Source: Planctomycetaceae bacterium
GTDB taxonomy: Bacteria > Planctomycetota > Planctomycetia > Pirellulales > Pirellulaceae
Direction of reading: 5' to 3'
Assembly (NCBI GenBank): GCA_012729315.1
Contig: JAAYDI010000091.1
Location: 1-36,575, forward strand
DNA length: 36,575 nt
Below are positions 25,689 through 34,349 of the stretch, one piece after another. The translations under genes and the position numbers were made by a program. Positions within the stretch are counted from its first letter, which is position 1; every line of letters starts with the position of its first letter. Under the pieces are notes generated by a model. It was not told the DNA's origin and did no database searches. It was given only the letters and a program-made list of their open reading frames with translations.

Positions 25689-26606
25689 ATGAAGCAACTC
25701 AACGGTGCAGCGATCATTATGGTCCTGGCCGCACTGTCTTGTGGACCGGGGGGGCGGGCTGTGGCGGTGGCGCAGGAATTCGCGACGCTGCAAGCCGACT
25801 TCCAGCGCCTCTGGCTCGCCGAGAACCGGGACAACGACGGGTACCAGGAACTGGTCAAGCGGTTCCTGAACACCAGCACGCCCTGCCGCGCCCAGGCAAG
25901 GGCGCTGCAGGTGGGCATGACGCATCGCGACCCAACCAGCACTCTGGAGAAAGGAGCTTCTACCGTGAAAGAATTTGCCGCAAACAACATCCACTGGCTC
26001 GGACATGATTCGTTCAAGCTCGTGGGTCAGAAGACGGTCTACATCGATCCGTACAAAGTCCAGACGCCAGACCAGGCGGACATCATCTGCGTCACGCATG
26101 GGCACTACGACCACTGCGCGCCCGAAGACATCGCGAAACTGCAGGGTGAACACACCGTGGTGGTCGCTCCTGCCGACTGTGCCCAGGAGATTTCCGGTAC
26201 GGTGCGGGTGATCCAGCCGGGACAGAAACTGAACATCGAGGGGGTCGAGATCGAGGCGGTGCCGGCGTACAACATCAACAAGGACTTTCACCCGAAAGCC
26301 AATGGCTGGGTCGGATACATCATCACGCTGGACAAGACGCGGATCTACCACGCCGGCGATACGGATCGCATTCCAGAAATGAAAGACATCCGCGCGGATG
26401 TGGCATTGCTGCCCGTGTCGGGCACCTATGTGATGACGGCCGAGGAAGCCGCACAGGCGGCGCTGGACATCCAGCCTCAGATAACGATTCCCATGCATTA
26501 CGGCAGCATTGTCGGGGAAGCCAAGGATGCGCAGCGGTTCCAGGAGCTGCTCACTGGCAAGCTGGAGGTTGTCATCAAGCAGGCCCCCGCGCAGCCGGAC
26601 CGGTAA
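25689..26606 (+). CDS. Exported MBL-fold metallo-hydrolase, UlaG/UPF0173-like
   Basis: The 305-residue product has a hydrophobic N-terminus (AAIIMVLAALSCGPGG) that may be a signal or a lipoprotein box with Cys18. A helical stretch follows, then from about residue 93 the metallo-beta-lactamase fold: NNIHWLGHDSFKL, the metal motif THGHYDHCAPED (His137, His139, Asp141, His142), IYHAGDTDR and PMHYGSIVGE. This set fits the UlaG/UPF0173 branch, whose known members include L-ascorbate-6-phosphate lactonase. Family proteins normally begin at the fold itself, so about 92 residues are extra here. GGGAG before ATG 25689 supports the long form; a second start signal lies at 25950-25967. It heads a group of three genes (gaps 64 and 23 nt). 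A lactonase role on released sugar acids is inference. Confidence 0.82.
   Translation: MKQLNGAAIIMVLAALSCGPGGRAVAVAQEFATLQADFQRLWLAENRDNDGYQELVKRFLNTSTPCRAQARALQVGMTHRDPTSTLEKGASTVKEFAANNIHWLGHDSFKLVGQKTVYIDPYKVQTPDQADIICVTHGHYDHCAPEDIAKLQGEHTVVVAPADCAQEISGTVRVIQPGQKLNIEGVEIEAVPAYNINKDFHPKANGWVGYIITLDKTRIYHAGDTDRIPEMKDIRADVALLPVSGTYVMTAEEAAQAALDIQPQITIPMHYGSIVGEAKDAQRFQELLTGKLEVVIKQAPAQPDR
25950..25967 (+). promoter_or_regulatory. Internal ribosome-binding site and in-frame GTG
   Basis: AAAGGAG (25950-25956) lies 8 nt before an in-frame GTG at 25965, exactly where the UPF0173-type fold begins (KEFAANNIHWLGHDSF). Starting here would give a cytoplasmic protein of 213 residues without the export segment. 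Confidence 0.45.
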
Positions 26607-26670
26607 GCAGGTTGGCGGCGGGCAGCGGATTCCAGGCAGAGCAAGTCGACGTGTCACAGGAGTTTCATCC

Positions 26671-27906
26671 ATGCAGAGCATAGCAAGTCGTATTCGCAGA
26701 ACTGTCATTACCAGTGCGCCGTTGCTGATCACAACCGCGATCCTGGCTGCCGCCATGGCGCTGGCCGCGCCGCCGGCTGCTGCCGAGCACCCGGGCAAGG
26801 CCAAGAAGCTCATCGAGTACGGCTGGGACGTACCCTATCCGGACCAGGTGCGCAAGAACATTCGCAACATGGAAAAGATGCCGTTCGACGGCATTATCTT
26901 CCGGCTGCAGGAGTGGAATCACGCGTTCGACCCGCGTCCGTGGGACGAGGCGGCACTCCAACCTCAGTTCGACGATCTGGCCGCGATTGAATGGCGGACA
27001 TTCACCGACAACTTCCTCTGCCTGTATGCCGCCAACAACTGGAATATGGACTGGTTCAACGACGAGCAGTGGGCGGGCATTGCGGCGAATCTGCAGCTGA
27101 GTGCGAAGGCGGCCAGAATCGGGCGCTGTGTCGGCATCGTGTTCGACCCGGAACCGTACGGTGAAAACCCGTGGGCCTACGCCGAGAAGGACGCGGACCG
27201 CAGTTTCGCCGACGTGGAAGCCCAGGTCCAGAAGCGAGGCGCCCAGTTCATGACGGCGCTCCAGACGGAAATGCCCGATATCCGGCTGCTGACCTTCTTC
27301 CACCAGAGTCTGTTTGAGGGACTGCTCGGCACGCCGGACGTCCAGGAGCGGAAGCAGCGTCTTGCGCAGCACCCGTGGGGGCTGCTCTCCGCGTTCTGGA
27401 ACGGCGCGCTCCAGGCCGCCGCGCCTGGTGTGCAGATCATTGACGGCTACGAGCCGGCGTACTACTTCACGGCGAGCGAGCAGTTCTTCCGCGCGTATCA
27501 CCTGATGCGCCAGCGCACGCGGACCCTGGTCCCGCCAGACCTGCACGTCAAGAACGCCCTTCAGTTCCGTCCCGGCATGGCGCTCTACATGGATCACCTG
27601 CTCGCGCTGCGCCAGCCCCCAGAGCACTATCTCAGCACATTCCTCACACCGGAGGAGCGGCTGCAGTGGTGGGAGCACAATGTCTACTACGCATTGGCCA
27701 CGAGCGACGAGTATGTCTGGTGCTACAGCGAGCGGATGAACTGGTGGCAGCAGGACGTGCCGGAGGGAGCGGAAGCCGCGATCCGCTCCGCACAGCAGAA
27801 GATCGCAGAGGGCCAGCCGCTGGGGTTCGACCTTTCCCCGATCATCGCCGCCGGCAGCCAGCGGAAGGCGGAAGCCGACGCTGCGAAAAGCCAGCAACAG
27901 CAGTAG
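26671..27906 (+). CDS. Secreted protein of unknown family, barrel-like
   Basis: The 411-residue product has a long signal region (SAPLLITTAILAAAMALAAPPAAA, about residues 14-37) and ends in a Gln-rich tail (AKSQQQQ). I do not recognise the family. The body has alternating strands and helices in the style of a TIM-barrel glycosidase: KKLIEYGWDVPYPDQV at the start, MPFDGIIFRLQEWNH, GRCVGIVFDPEPYGENPWAY (a strand ending in acids, as at an active site), IRLLTFFHQSLF, APGVQIIDGYEPAYYF and DEYVWCYSERMNWW near the end. These acids at strand ends are what suggests a glycosidase. CACAGGAG upstream fits ATG 26671. It sits between the metallo-hydrolase and the GH5-like gene in one operon, so a part in the same degradation is likely. 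Confidence 0.7.
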   Translation: MQSIASRIRRTVITSAPLLITTAILAAAMALAAPPAAAEHPGKAKKLIEYGWDVPYPDQVRKNIRNMEKMPFDGIIFRLQEWNHAFDPRPWDEAALQPQFDDLAAIEWRTFTDNFLCLYAANNWNMDWFNDEQWAGIAANLQLSAKAARIGRCVGIVFDPEPYGENPWAYAEKDADRSFADVEAQVQKRGAQFMTALQTEMPDIRLLTFFHQSLFEGLLGTPDVQERKQRLAQHPWGLLSAFWNGALQAAAPGVQIIDGYEPAYYFTASEQFFRAYHLMRQRTRTLVPPDLHVKNALQFRPGMALYMDHLLALRQPPEHYLSTFLTPEERLQWWEHNVYYALATSDEYVWCYSERMNWWQQDVPEGAEAAIRSAQQKIAEGQPLGFDLSPIIAAGSQRKAEADAAKSQQQQ

Positions 27907-27929
27907 CAAGTGGGGAGAGGGGCCGACTC

Positions 27930-29159
27930 ATGAACACGAGAATGGTGGCGGCTGGCCTGCTCGGCCTGGCCTTGCTGGCCCTGCCGGCCGGCGCGGCGGA
28001 TGGGTTTGTGACGCGACGCGGCTGCACGCTGTACCTCGACGGCCGCGCGTATCGGGCTGTCGGCGTCAACATGCCTGACCTGCATCAGACCTACTTCGGC
28101 ACGTGGCTTCACATCCCCCACATCTATGGCACTCCTGAGCAGGCGCGCCAGGCGATCATCGCCGGCATCGAAGATGCCGGCCAGAGCGGCCTGGCCTTCA
28201 TCCGCTTCTTCGCCAGCCCTGGCTACCCGCGCGACCAGGCGCTGCTTTACGACCGGGATCCGGCGCGGTACTGGTCGCTCATGGACGAACTCTTCGCCCT
28301 CTGCCGGCAGCACCGCCTGAGACTCGTCCCCTGCCTGGGCACCATTCCGGGGCCCTACCTGCATCTCGGCGAGCACGGCCGCGCTATCCTGGACCCGCAG
28401 TCCAAGACCAGCAAGTGGGTGGAGCAGTACGTCCGTGAGTTCGTCACGCGGTATCTGAATGACCCCACCGTCCTCATGTGGGAACTGGTCAACGAGGGCA
28501 TGTTGCATGCCGACGTCAATATGGACGGCCGCCGGCTGCTCCCCGTCGGCGTGTATCCGCCGGGCACCACCAGCGTCCGCGAAACAGGTCGGGTCGAGGA
28601 CAGCCTCAACTGGGCTGACTACCAGCGGCTCTATCGCGAGCACACAGCTTTTATCAAGGGTCTGGATCCCAACCACCTGGTCACCAGCGGCGACGCACAC
28701 GTGCGGCCCGAATGCACCAGTCGCCGCGAGACCTTTCCGCACTTCCAGTTCCGCATGGACACCTGGCGCGAATGGCTCGCCAACAATCTGGCCTCCCAGC
28801 CGGAACCGCTGGATGTCCTGAGCTTCCACGTCTACGGCGACGACACACCCGCCCCGAACGACGTGCCGTGGGCAGGCATGACGACTGTGGAACAGGTGCG
28901 CCGACTCGTGCGCTGCGCTCATGCTGCCGCAGCGCCCGTGTTCATCGGCGAACTGGGAGCCGCACCCAGCAACCAAGCCGACCCAACCGGACGCTGGCTC
29001 TGCGATTGCCTGGACGCCCTGGAAGCCGAGAATGTCTCGCTGATCGCGCTCTGGGTCTGGCACTTCCCCTGGCAGCCGGAACGAACCATGACCAGCGCCA
29101 CGTACCCACAGGTCGTCACACATGCCGCGGCCTTCAACGCGCGGTACGGTGTGCGTTAG
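27930..29159 (+). CDS. GH5-like secreted glycosidase
   Basis: The 409-residue product has a clear signal peptide (MVAAGLLGLALLALPAGAAD) and a (beta/alpha)8 glycosidase of clan A. The acid/base is Glu189 in WELVNEG and the nucleophile Glu341 in FIGELGA, the NE and strand-7 Glu pair of GH5 and relatives (mannanases, cellulases and related enzymes). Other support: AVGVNMPDL near the start, RLVPCLG on strand 3, LDVLSFHVYGDD on strand 6 and LWVWHFPWQPERT near the C-terminus. No binding module is attached. GGGGAGAGGGG upstream of ATG 27930 is a strong site. It is 23 nt after the previous gene and last in the group. The call of clan A is firm; the subfamily and substrate are not known. Confidence 0.87.
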   Translation: MNTRMVAAGLLGLALLALPAGAADGFVTRRGCTLYLDGRAYRAVGVNMPDLHQTYFGTWLHIPHIYGTPEQARQAIIAGIEDAGQSGLAFIRFFASPGYPRDQALLYDRDPARYWSLMDELFALCRQHRLRLVPCLGTIPGPYLHLGEHGRAILDPQSKTSKWVEQYVREFVTRYLNDPTVLMWELVNEGMLHADVNMDGRRLLPVGVYPPGTTSVRETGRVEDSLNWADYQRLYREHTAFIKGLDPNHLVTSGDAHVRPECTSRRETFPHFQFRMDTWREWLANNLASQPEPLDVLSFHVYGDDTPAPNDVPWAGMTTVEQVRRLVRCAHAAAAPVFIGELGAAPSNQADPTGRWLCDCLDALEAENVSLIALWVWHFPWQPERTMTSATYPQVVTHAAAFNARYGVR

Positions 29160-29523
29160 CCCCTGGGGCGGGCGGGCCCACGCGCCAATAGAGTGCCGCA
29201 GTATGGCCATCCATATTCTGTGCGATTTCTGTGCGATCGCGCGCGGACCAGCCTGCAGCGCTGGCCACCTTGCGGTTCGCTGCGTGACGCAAATCTCCTG
29301 GGGTTCCCAAGTCGCCAGCCGGACAACATGCGGCAACACTATTATATGAGCGACGACTGCGGGTTTTGAAAGATTTCTCAACCGGAACTGCCGGATCACG
29401 TCGATACGTCCAAAGACTGGGCCGTTTTGTGCCAATTGGTATTCGCAGCAAGTGCGTGTCTCGATACACTCCCGAGACGTTCACAGATCCGGCAGCGGGA
29501 GGCGTATCGTCCAGGACGGAACC
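29160..29523. other. Gap between operons, possible promoter only
   Basis: A GCCCC-T-GGGGC palindrome (29159-29169) directly after the stop could help end transcription. Otherwise no gene or repeat was seen. The right part carries a possible promoter (29442-29470). Confidence 0.4.
29442..29470 (+). promoter_or_regulatory. Possible sigma70-type promoter with overlapping hairpin
   Basis: TTCGCA (29442-29447), 17 nt and TACACT (29465-29470) match the -35 and -10 consensus at four of six positions each. A GTCTCG/CGAGAC inverted repeat (29458-29463 with 29473-29478) spans the -10 box and could be an operator. It would serve the 29524 gene. Confidence 0.35.
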
Positions 29524-29790
29524 ATGGACTATATCACCCAGGCCAATGTGCACCAGATTGTTGTCGGGACTCTCAAAGAATTGGGGATCCCAGACCCCCG
29601 CATCTCGATCACGGACACTACGATTCTGGTTCAGGATGGATGCTATGTCGGCCGGAGTCTCGTGTGCTGTCATGTGCGAGTCATCATGCGCCCGGGCGGC
29701 GGGCGGATCGAGTTCTTCGACCAGCAGGGCAGTATCCTGCGAGTGATCCATCTGCCCGGTTCGGCTGGTGCGTGGAACAGGGCTGCGTAG
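29524..29790 (+). CDS. Small hypothetical protein
   Basis: The 88-residue product has no signal peptide and no enzyme motif. It reads as a helix (VHQIVVGTLKELG) followed by a three- or four-strand sheet (ISITDTTILVQDGCYVGRSL, VRVIMRPGGGRIEFFDQQG, SILRVI). Small proteins of this pattern, with a DGxYVGR and an IEFFDxxG strand, seem familiar from planctomycetes, but I cannot name a family. AGGACGG upstream supports the ATG at 29524, and a plausible promoter lies before it. The next gene follows on the same strand after 161 nt and has its own candidate promoter. Confidence 0.6.
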   Translation: MDYITQANVHQIVVGTLKELGIPDPRISITDTTILVQDGCYVGRSLVCCHVRVIMRPGGGRIEFFDQQGSILRVIHLPGSAGAWNRAA

Positions 29791-29870
29791 ATGGGGAGTA
29801 GCTGGAGGCGGGCGCGGCGATTCCCGCCCCACCGCTGTCTCTGGGCTCGGCGTCCCGCCCGCTCGACCGG

Positions 29871-29900
29871 TTGAGGCGTTGCAGGCCGGTGTGCTACGCT
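29871..29900 (+). promoter_or_regulatory. Possible sigma70-type promoter of the kinase gene
   Basis: TTGAGG (29871-29876), 18 nt and TACGCT (29895-29900) resemble a -35/-10 pair. Transcription would start near 29907, about 45 nt before the ATG at 29952, which has no visible ribosome-binding site. Confidence 0.4.
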
Positions 29901-29951
29901 GTTCGTCTCATCTGGCTTCCTTCTTTCACTCACACTTCCACTTCCGGTCCC

Positions 29952-31964
29952 ATGACCCACCCTTCCAGCACGCGTGCCGATCTGTCGTCCGTTTCCTTCC
30001 TGTGGGATGCCCTGGCGCTGGGGCACGACGCTCGCCGCACGGCAGCGGGCGATGTCCGCCGCATTCTGGAGGGGCTGAACCCGGCCCATGAACGCGCAGC
30101 TGCGGGTGATGCCGTGCAGGTCGACGTCACACGCGAGCAGGTGGAATCGCTGCTGTTGCCGCTGGCGTTGGCAGTACGGAACCTGATGTGTGCCAGGCAG
30201 CACCGCGTGCTTGTCGGGATCACTGGCGGAGCAGGCACGGGCAAGACGATATTGAGTGCCCTGCTCTGCCGCGTCCTGCACCTGCTGGCGGGGCAAGAGA
30301 TTGCCGTACCGCTCGGCATCGATGCGTATCATTTCCCCAACGCCTTTCTCGACACGCACGAGTCGCCCGAACAGGGACCCTCGGTTCCACTCCGGCAGAT
30401 CAAGGGGCGCCCCGCGACGTTCGATGTCACGGCGCTGGTGGCGGACCTGCGGCGCCTGCAGTCGTCCGTAGCGAGTGAAGTCCGGCTGCCGGTCTACGAT
30501 CGCCAGCGCCACGATCCGGTGCCGGAAGCGCTGTGCGTACAGCCGCATCATCGGATCATGATCGTGGAAGGGCTGCACCTCCTGCGACCGGAGCCGAACT
30601 GGGCGGACGCCCGTGCCTGCCTCGATTTCTGCGTGCTGCTGGAGCTGCCGCTCGAAGTCTGCCGCCGCCGCCTGGTGACGCGCAAGATCGCTGGCGGCCG
30701 CCTGCCGGCCGATGTGGACGCTCATTTCGAACGTGTGGACCGCCCGACGCTCGACGAATTACGTGATCCCGCGGTGCGTGCGTGCGCCGATCTGGTGATT
30801 CAGCTCAGGGAACAGCCGGATGGCGGCGCCGCACCGCGGACGTATCTCCGTGGCTGCGAGCGCCGGGCGGACGTCGTTGAATCGGCGGAGCTCCGCGAGA
30901 TTCCGCCGGGTACCGTGCGGCTGCTGGCCGTCGGGTTGAACCCGGCGCTGCAGAAGACGTTGGTCTACGACCGCTGGGAGCGGGGACAGGTCAATCGCGC
31001 CCGGGAGGTCCTGGTATCGGTCGGCGGGAAGGGTCAGCAGTTTTCGCGCGCCGCGAGCCGGCTGATCCCAGGAATGATCACCCTCGCGCAGTTTTTGGGC
31101 GGTGAGAATGGTGCGCGGCTGGACCGGATGCTCACGGACTCGGGCGTGAAGCAGATCACCGTTGCCACGTCCGGTGAGACGCGCAGCTGCATCACGGTGA
31201 TCGATGCGGCCCGCGGTGACACCACGGAGCTGATCGAGCCTTCGTCCCCCATCCTGCCGGGCGAAGCCGAGCAACTCCTGACGCGCACGCTGGACATCCT
31301 GGCCCGCGGCGAGATCTCGGGGCTCGCCCTGTGCGGCACCTACCCGCCCGGCGTCGAACAGGGGTTCTACGTGTCGCTCGCCCGCGCGAAGGGGAAGGCG
31401 TGCCTGCTTCTGGACAGCTACCGCGAGATTACCGCGACCCTGGCGACGGGGCAGGTGGATATCCTGAAGGTCAACGCCCACGAACTGCGCAGCCTCGCCG
31501 CAGTGTGCGGTGGCCGGGAGCGGCCGGTTGCCGCCGAGGCTGTGGAGTCGATCCCGGAGATGGCCCAGTCTGTGTTCGCAGCACACCCGCTGCGCTGGCT
31601 GGCTGTTACGGCGGGGCCTGAAACGGCATGGCTGTGCGAACGGCCTGGTGCCCCCACCGCGATACGCCCGCACCACACCTGGCGGTTCTACGAGTATCAC
31701 TTGCCCGTGGTCGAGGACGTTGTGAACCCGATCGGCGCCGGCGATACTGTCGGGGCGGTCTTCCTGGCTCAGCTCATCGCCGGGGTGCCGGCGCATATCG
31801 CCTTCGCCTGCGGGCTGGCGGCGGGAAGCGCCTCCTGCCGGCATCTGGGCGGCGCCGACTACACGCTGCACGACCTGCACGACATCCTGGCGAAGATCCA
31901 GATCAAATGCCGCTCACGCTGGTGGATCCAAAGCGAAGGGGCCGGAGAGGCCTGCCCCGGCTAG
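29952..31964 (+). CDS. Bifunctional kinase: P-loop sugar kinase-like domain fused to PfkB kinase
   Basis: The 670-residue product joins two kinase types. Residues about 50-300 are a phosphoribulokinase/uridine-kinase-like NTPase: Walker A GGAGTGKT (92-99), GIDAYHFPNAFLD, KGRPATFDVTALV, LPVYDRQRHDPVPE, IMIVEGLHLLR and CRRRLVTRKIAGGR. This set resembles YggC and the fructose-transport kinase FrcK. Residues about 325-660 are a PfkB kinase of the 1-phosphofructokinase/LacC branch: VGLNPALQKTLVYDRW, VSVGGKGQQFSRAAS and NPIGAGDTVGAVF with the catalytic Asp near 598. In that branch GGKG is usually followed by x-N; here it is Q-Q. Consecutive phosphorylations of one sugar are possible. ATG 29952 lacks a ribosome-binding site, but upstream in-frame starts are no better. 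Substrates are unknown. Confidence 0.85.
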   Translation: MTHPSSTRADLSSVSFLWDALALGHDARRTAAGDVRRILEGLNPAHERAAAGDAVQVDVTREQVESLLLPLALAVRNLMCARQHRVLVGITGGAGTGKTILSALLCRVLHLLAGQEIAVPLGIDAYHFPNAFLDTHESPEQGPSVPLRQIKGRPATFDVTALVADLRRLQSSVASEVRLPVYDRQRHDPVPEALCVQPHHRIMIVEGLHLLRPEPNWADARACLDFCVLLELPLEVCRRRLVTRKIAGGRLPADVDAHFERVDRPTLDELRDPAVRACADLVIQLREQPDGGAAPRTYLRGCERRADVVESAELREIPPGTVRLLAVGLNPALQKTLVYDRWERGQVNRAREVLVSVGGKGQQFSRAASRLIPGMITLAQFLGGENGARLDRMLTDSGVKQITVATSGETRSCITVIDAARGDTTELIEPSSPILPGEAEQLLTRTLDILARGEISGLALCGTYPPGVEQGFYVSLARAKGKACLLLDSYREITATLATGQVDILKVNAHELRSLAAVCGGRERPVAAEAVESIPEMAQSVFAAHPLRWLAVTAGPETAWLCERPGAPTAIRPHHTWRFYEYHLPVVEDVVNPIGAGDTVGAVFLAQLIAGVPAHIAFACGLAAGSASCRHLGGADYTLHDLHDILAKIQIKCRSRWWIQSEGAGEACPG

Positions 31965-32161
31965 CCCTCTTCCGCAGTGCTTTCAACCCCGGCGGCTTGC
32001 AGCAGATCTGCTTGCCAGGGGGCACAAAGACAAGAGTGACGACGAGCGTTGCCACATAGACTTCACCAGGACAGTCGTGACAGGGTTTTTAGGTCTTGGC
32101 TCTCGGCTCTTGATGCTGGCCGCCATCTGTCACGCCGTTCCAGCGGCGCCGGCCGCTCGAT

Positions 32162-32998
32162 TCAACGCAGCAATCTGGCGAAACGCGTCCCGGCCAGTGT
32201 AGTTTTAACCTGCTCGTAATTGGAGAGCAGCTGCCGGTGATCGGTGGGATTGATCTTGGCGAGGTTGGATGTCAAGTGCGCGTCCTCGCGGACGTGCAGA
32301 AAACGCAACACCGGCCTGATCGCCTGGTGGAGGTTTGTGAGCAGATCTTCGTAGAAGACCTCGTGGTAGGGCAGTCCCGCCGCAGCGAAGAAGCGGGTCG
32401 CGTTGTGCACCTCGGCTTCACGCTCCTCCAGCCGATCGAGCAGGGTGCAGGTATCCAGTTCGACGCGCAGCTGCCGCAGCCGCGCGCCGACTTCAGCATG
32501 GAACACGCCACGGGCCGCCAGCGTCTCTTCTGACAGCACGGCGTCCAGGTAATTGCGGCGGATCAAGTGGAGGACCGACACGTTGTGGAGGCTGAGATAG
32601 GCCAGCACCGCCAGCTCGGTGGCGGCCTGATTGTACATCAACTTGAACCCTGCGACCCACGTGTTGTGGCCGTACACTTCCCGGTCCAGGTACTGGAAGT
32701 ACAGCCGCAGTTTTTCCAGCCGACTGCCGGGCCGGTGCAGCGCGGCGTACGATTTCCAGCACAGGATGTCGCGGTTGCGCCCGACGCGCGGATGCCCGTG
32801 CCCGCCCGCATGGAAAAGCTCGTCATAGACGCGCATGGCGGGGTGGCTGTCGAGCAGATCCATCAGCCACGTGGAACCGCTCCGTTGCCGGCTCAGCAGC
32901 ACAAACGGACGCGACTGACGTTTGCCTTTGGCGAGGCACCGGCCCGCCAACTTGGCCAGCTCGAGTTTAACGCGACTGAGCGTGGAAATGCCGACCAT
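32162..32998 (-). CDS. Sulfotransferase
   Basis: The 278-residue product has the PAPS-binding 5'-loop SRQRSGSTW (residues 36-44) and the 3'-phosphate-binding block IRRNYLDAVLSEE, so it is a cytosolic-type sulfotransferase, probably for a carbohydrate or lipid. FYEDLLTNLHQAIRPVLRFLHV near the C-terminus is also typical. ATG 32998 is chosen because the protein then begins just before the family region. A longer frame to TTG 33124 would add an Arg-rich stretch with no homology signal. No Shine-Dalgarno sequence is visible at 32998. It converges with the kinase gene (197-nt gap, no clear terminator) and diverges from the 33404 gene. The acceptor is unknown. Confidence 0.83.
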   Translation of the reverse strand: MVGISTLSRVKLELAKLAGRCLAKGKRQSRPFVLLSRQRSGSTWLMDLLDSHPAMRVYDELFHAGGHGHPRVGRNRDILCWKSYAALHRPGSRLEKLRLYFQYLDREVYGHNTWVAGFKLMYNQAATELAVLAYLSLHNVSVLHLIRRNYLDAVLSEETLAARGVFHAEVGARLRQLRVELDTCTLLDRLEEREAEVHNATRFFAAAGLPYHEVFYEDLLTNLHQAIRPVLRFLHVREDAHLTSNLAKINPTDHRQLLSNYEQVKTTLAGTRFARLLR

Positions 32999-33403
32999 GT
33001 CAACGTAGCAGTTCGACCGACAACGCCCCCCCTCGCTGCCTGGGCAGGAGAAACGCTGACGACGCACATCGGGGGCTTGCCTTCCTCTCACGTTCCGTCT
33101 GACGCGGCGTGATGTGAAGTTCAACCCGCGAGGCGGGCAAAAGTTCCGCGACCTCGCCAGGATTTCTGCCTGCCCCGGCGTGCCTGCACGGTCGCTCTAT
33201 CGTCCCGGTCACCAGACTATTTCGATCTCCGTGGGACGAGCGGCGCGGCGCCGAACTGGTCAGCGAATACGGACTTACGCCCCTGGAGGAATCGCACTAG
33301 AATGAACCGCACTGATATTGAGGAGTGCACCCTGCGGGCAGTGTACTCCGTGGGCAGTGTCGTGTTGGAACGGAAACCCCAGGCATGGGAGGCGAGTTGA
33401 CGC
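32999..33403. other. Divergent gap
   Basis: No gene or repeat is supported. TAGAAT at 33298-33303 could be a rightward -10 box, but the -35 position (TTACGC, 33275-33280) matches poorly. GGGAGGCGAG (33388-33397) is the ribosome-binding site of the next gene. Confidence 0.4.
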
Positions 33404-34114
33404 ATGGACCCCCGAAAACATCAGAAGAAGCTGGAGCGTCGACGTGCCAAGGAAAAGGCCAAGAAAAAAGCGCTGGCCATGCGTGATCCTCGCGCGTTGA
33501 CGACCCGCCTCCAACGGGCCGCCTTGGCGCCGTTTCTGCACTGCCAGGCAACCAGCACGCTGTGGGACGAAGGCTTATCGAATGTCTTGGTCAGTCGCGT
33601 GCTGCCGAGCGGAAATGTCGCCTTTGTGGTGTTCCTCCTGGATGTGTACTGCCTCGGTGTCAAAGACGTGATGTTCAACATCATCTCCCGCGTTCGCTAC
33701 GACCGGATGCTGAACGACAGATTGTTTCGCGAATACGACCCCGTGACGCTGGAACCGGCCGCCGCGCGGAAACTCATCGAAGGCGCAGTCGCATTCGCTC
33801 GAGCGCATGGCTTGCCGCCGCATCGTGACTATCCCAAGGCCAAACTGATCTTTGGCGACGTCGACCCGAATACGTGTGACGAGGAGTTCGTGTACGGCAA
33901 AGATGGGATGCCGTTCTTCATCAGCGGTCCGAACGACGGACCGGCCCGGTGCCGGCAGATCATCAATACCCTGGCTGCAAGCTGCGGCCCGGACGGCTTC
34001 CACTACGTCGTGTCCGTGGCGCAGTCGATGGACGTGTCCCTGGTCTGCAGTTCGCTTAGGGCTGGCGACGACGATGGGGATGCGGACGGCGACGAGGACC
34101 GCTACCTCGAGTGA
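33404..34114 (+). CDS. Conserved-looking hypothetical protein
   Basis: The 236-residue product starts with a highly basic helix (DPRKHQKKLERRRAKEKAKKKA), which may bind nucleic acid or ribosomes, and ends in an acidic tail (DDDGDADGDEDRYLE). The middle reads as a compact domain: WDEGLSNVLVSRVLPSGNVAFVVFLLDVYCLGVKDVMF, then a helix pair, GLPPHRDYPKAKLIFGDVD, and EEFVYGKDGMPFFISGPNDGPARCRQIINTL. I recall similar unnamed bacterial proteins with GVKD and ISGPxD motifs, but no function. GGGAGGCGAG 6 nt before the ATG fixes the start. No signal peptide. It stands alone before the glutamate dehydrogenase gene, 235 nt away. Confidence 0.7.
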   Translation: MDPRKHQKKLERRRAKEKAKKKALAMRDPRALTTRLQRAALAPFLHCQATSTLWDEGLSNVLVSRVLPSGNVAFVVFLLDVYCLGVKDVMFNIISRVRYDRMLNDRLFREYDPVTLEPAAARKLIEGAVAFARAHGLPPHRDYPKAKLIFGDVDPNTCDEEFVYGKDGMPFFISGPNDGPARCRQIINTLAASCGPDGFHYVVSVAQSMDVSLVCSSLRAGDDDGDADGDEDRYLE

Positions 34115-34349
34115 TCAGCCAGGCGGTGTGTGCCGGCAGGCAGCACATCAGCGCGCGTCAGCAAGATTACGGATTCGAGTGTGCAATTCCAGCTTGGACA
34201 GGCCCGCCAGGTGATCCGTGCAGTCGTCATGGTGATACCACAGCGAATCGACGACGATTGGACCGTGCCATCGGCGGTTGCCGTGCAGATGTCATTAGAT
34301 GGAAACAGAAGCAAAGACATTTAACCCAGATAATAGGGAGGTAAGCGAG

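Noticed and set aside
29452-29523. Longer start for the small hypothetical protein
   Set aside because: The extra 24 residues would be read from the candidate promoter and hairpin, and AGGACGG stands before ATG 29524.
32999-33124. Longer form of the sulfotransferase starting at TTG 33124
   Set aside because: The added segment is Arg-rich with no family similarity and no ribosome-binding site.
34299-34349. Longer form of glutamate dehydrogenase
   Set aside because: GGGAGGT lies inside this stretch at the right distance from ATG 34350, so the shorter form is favoured.
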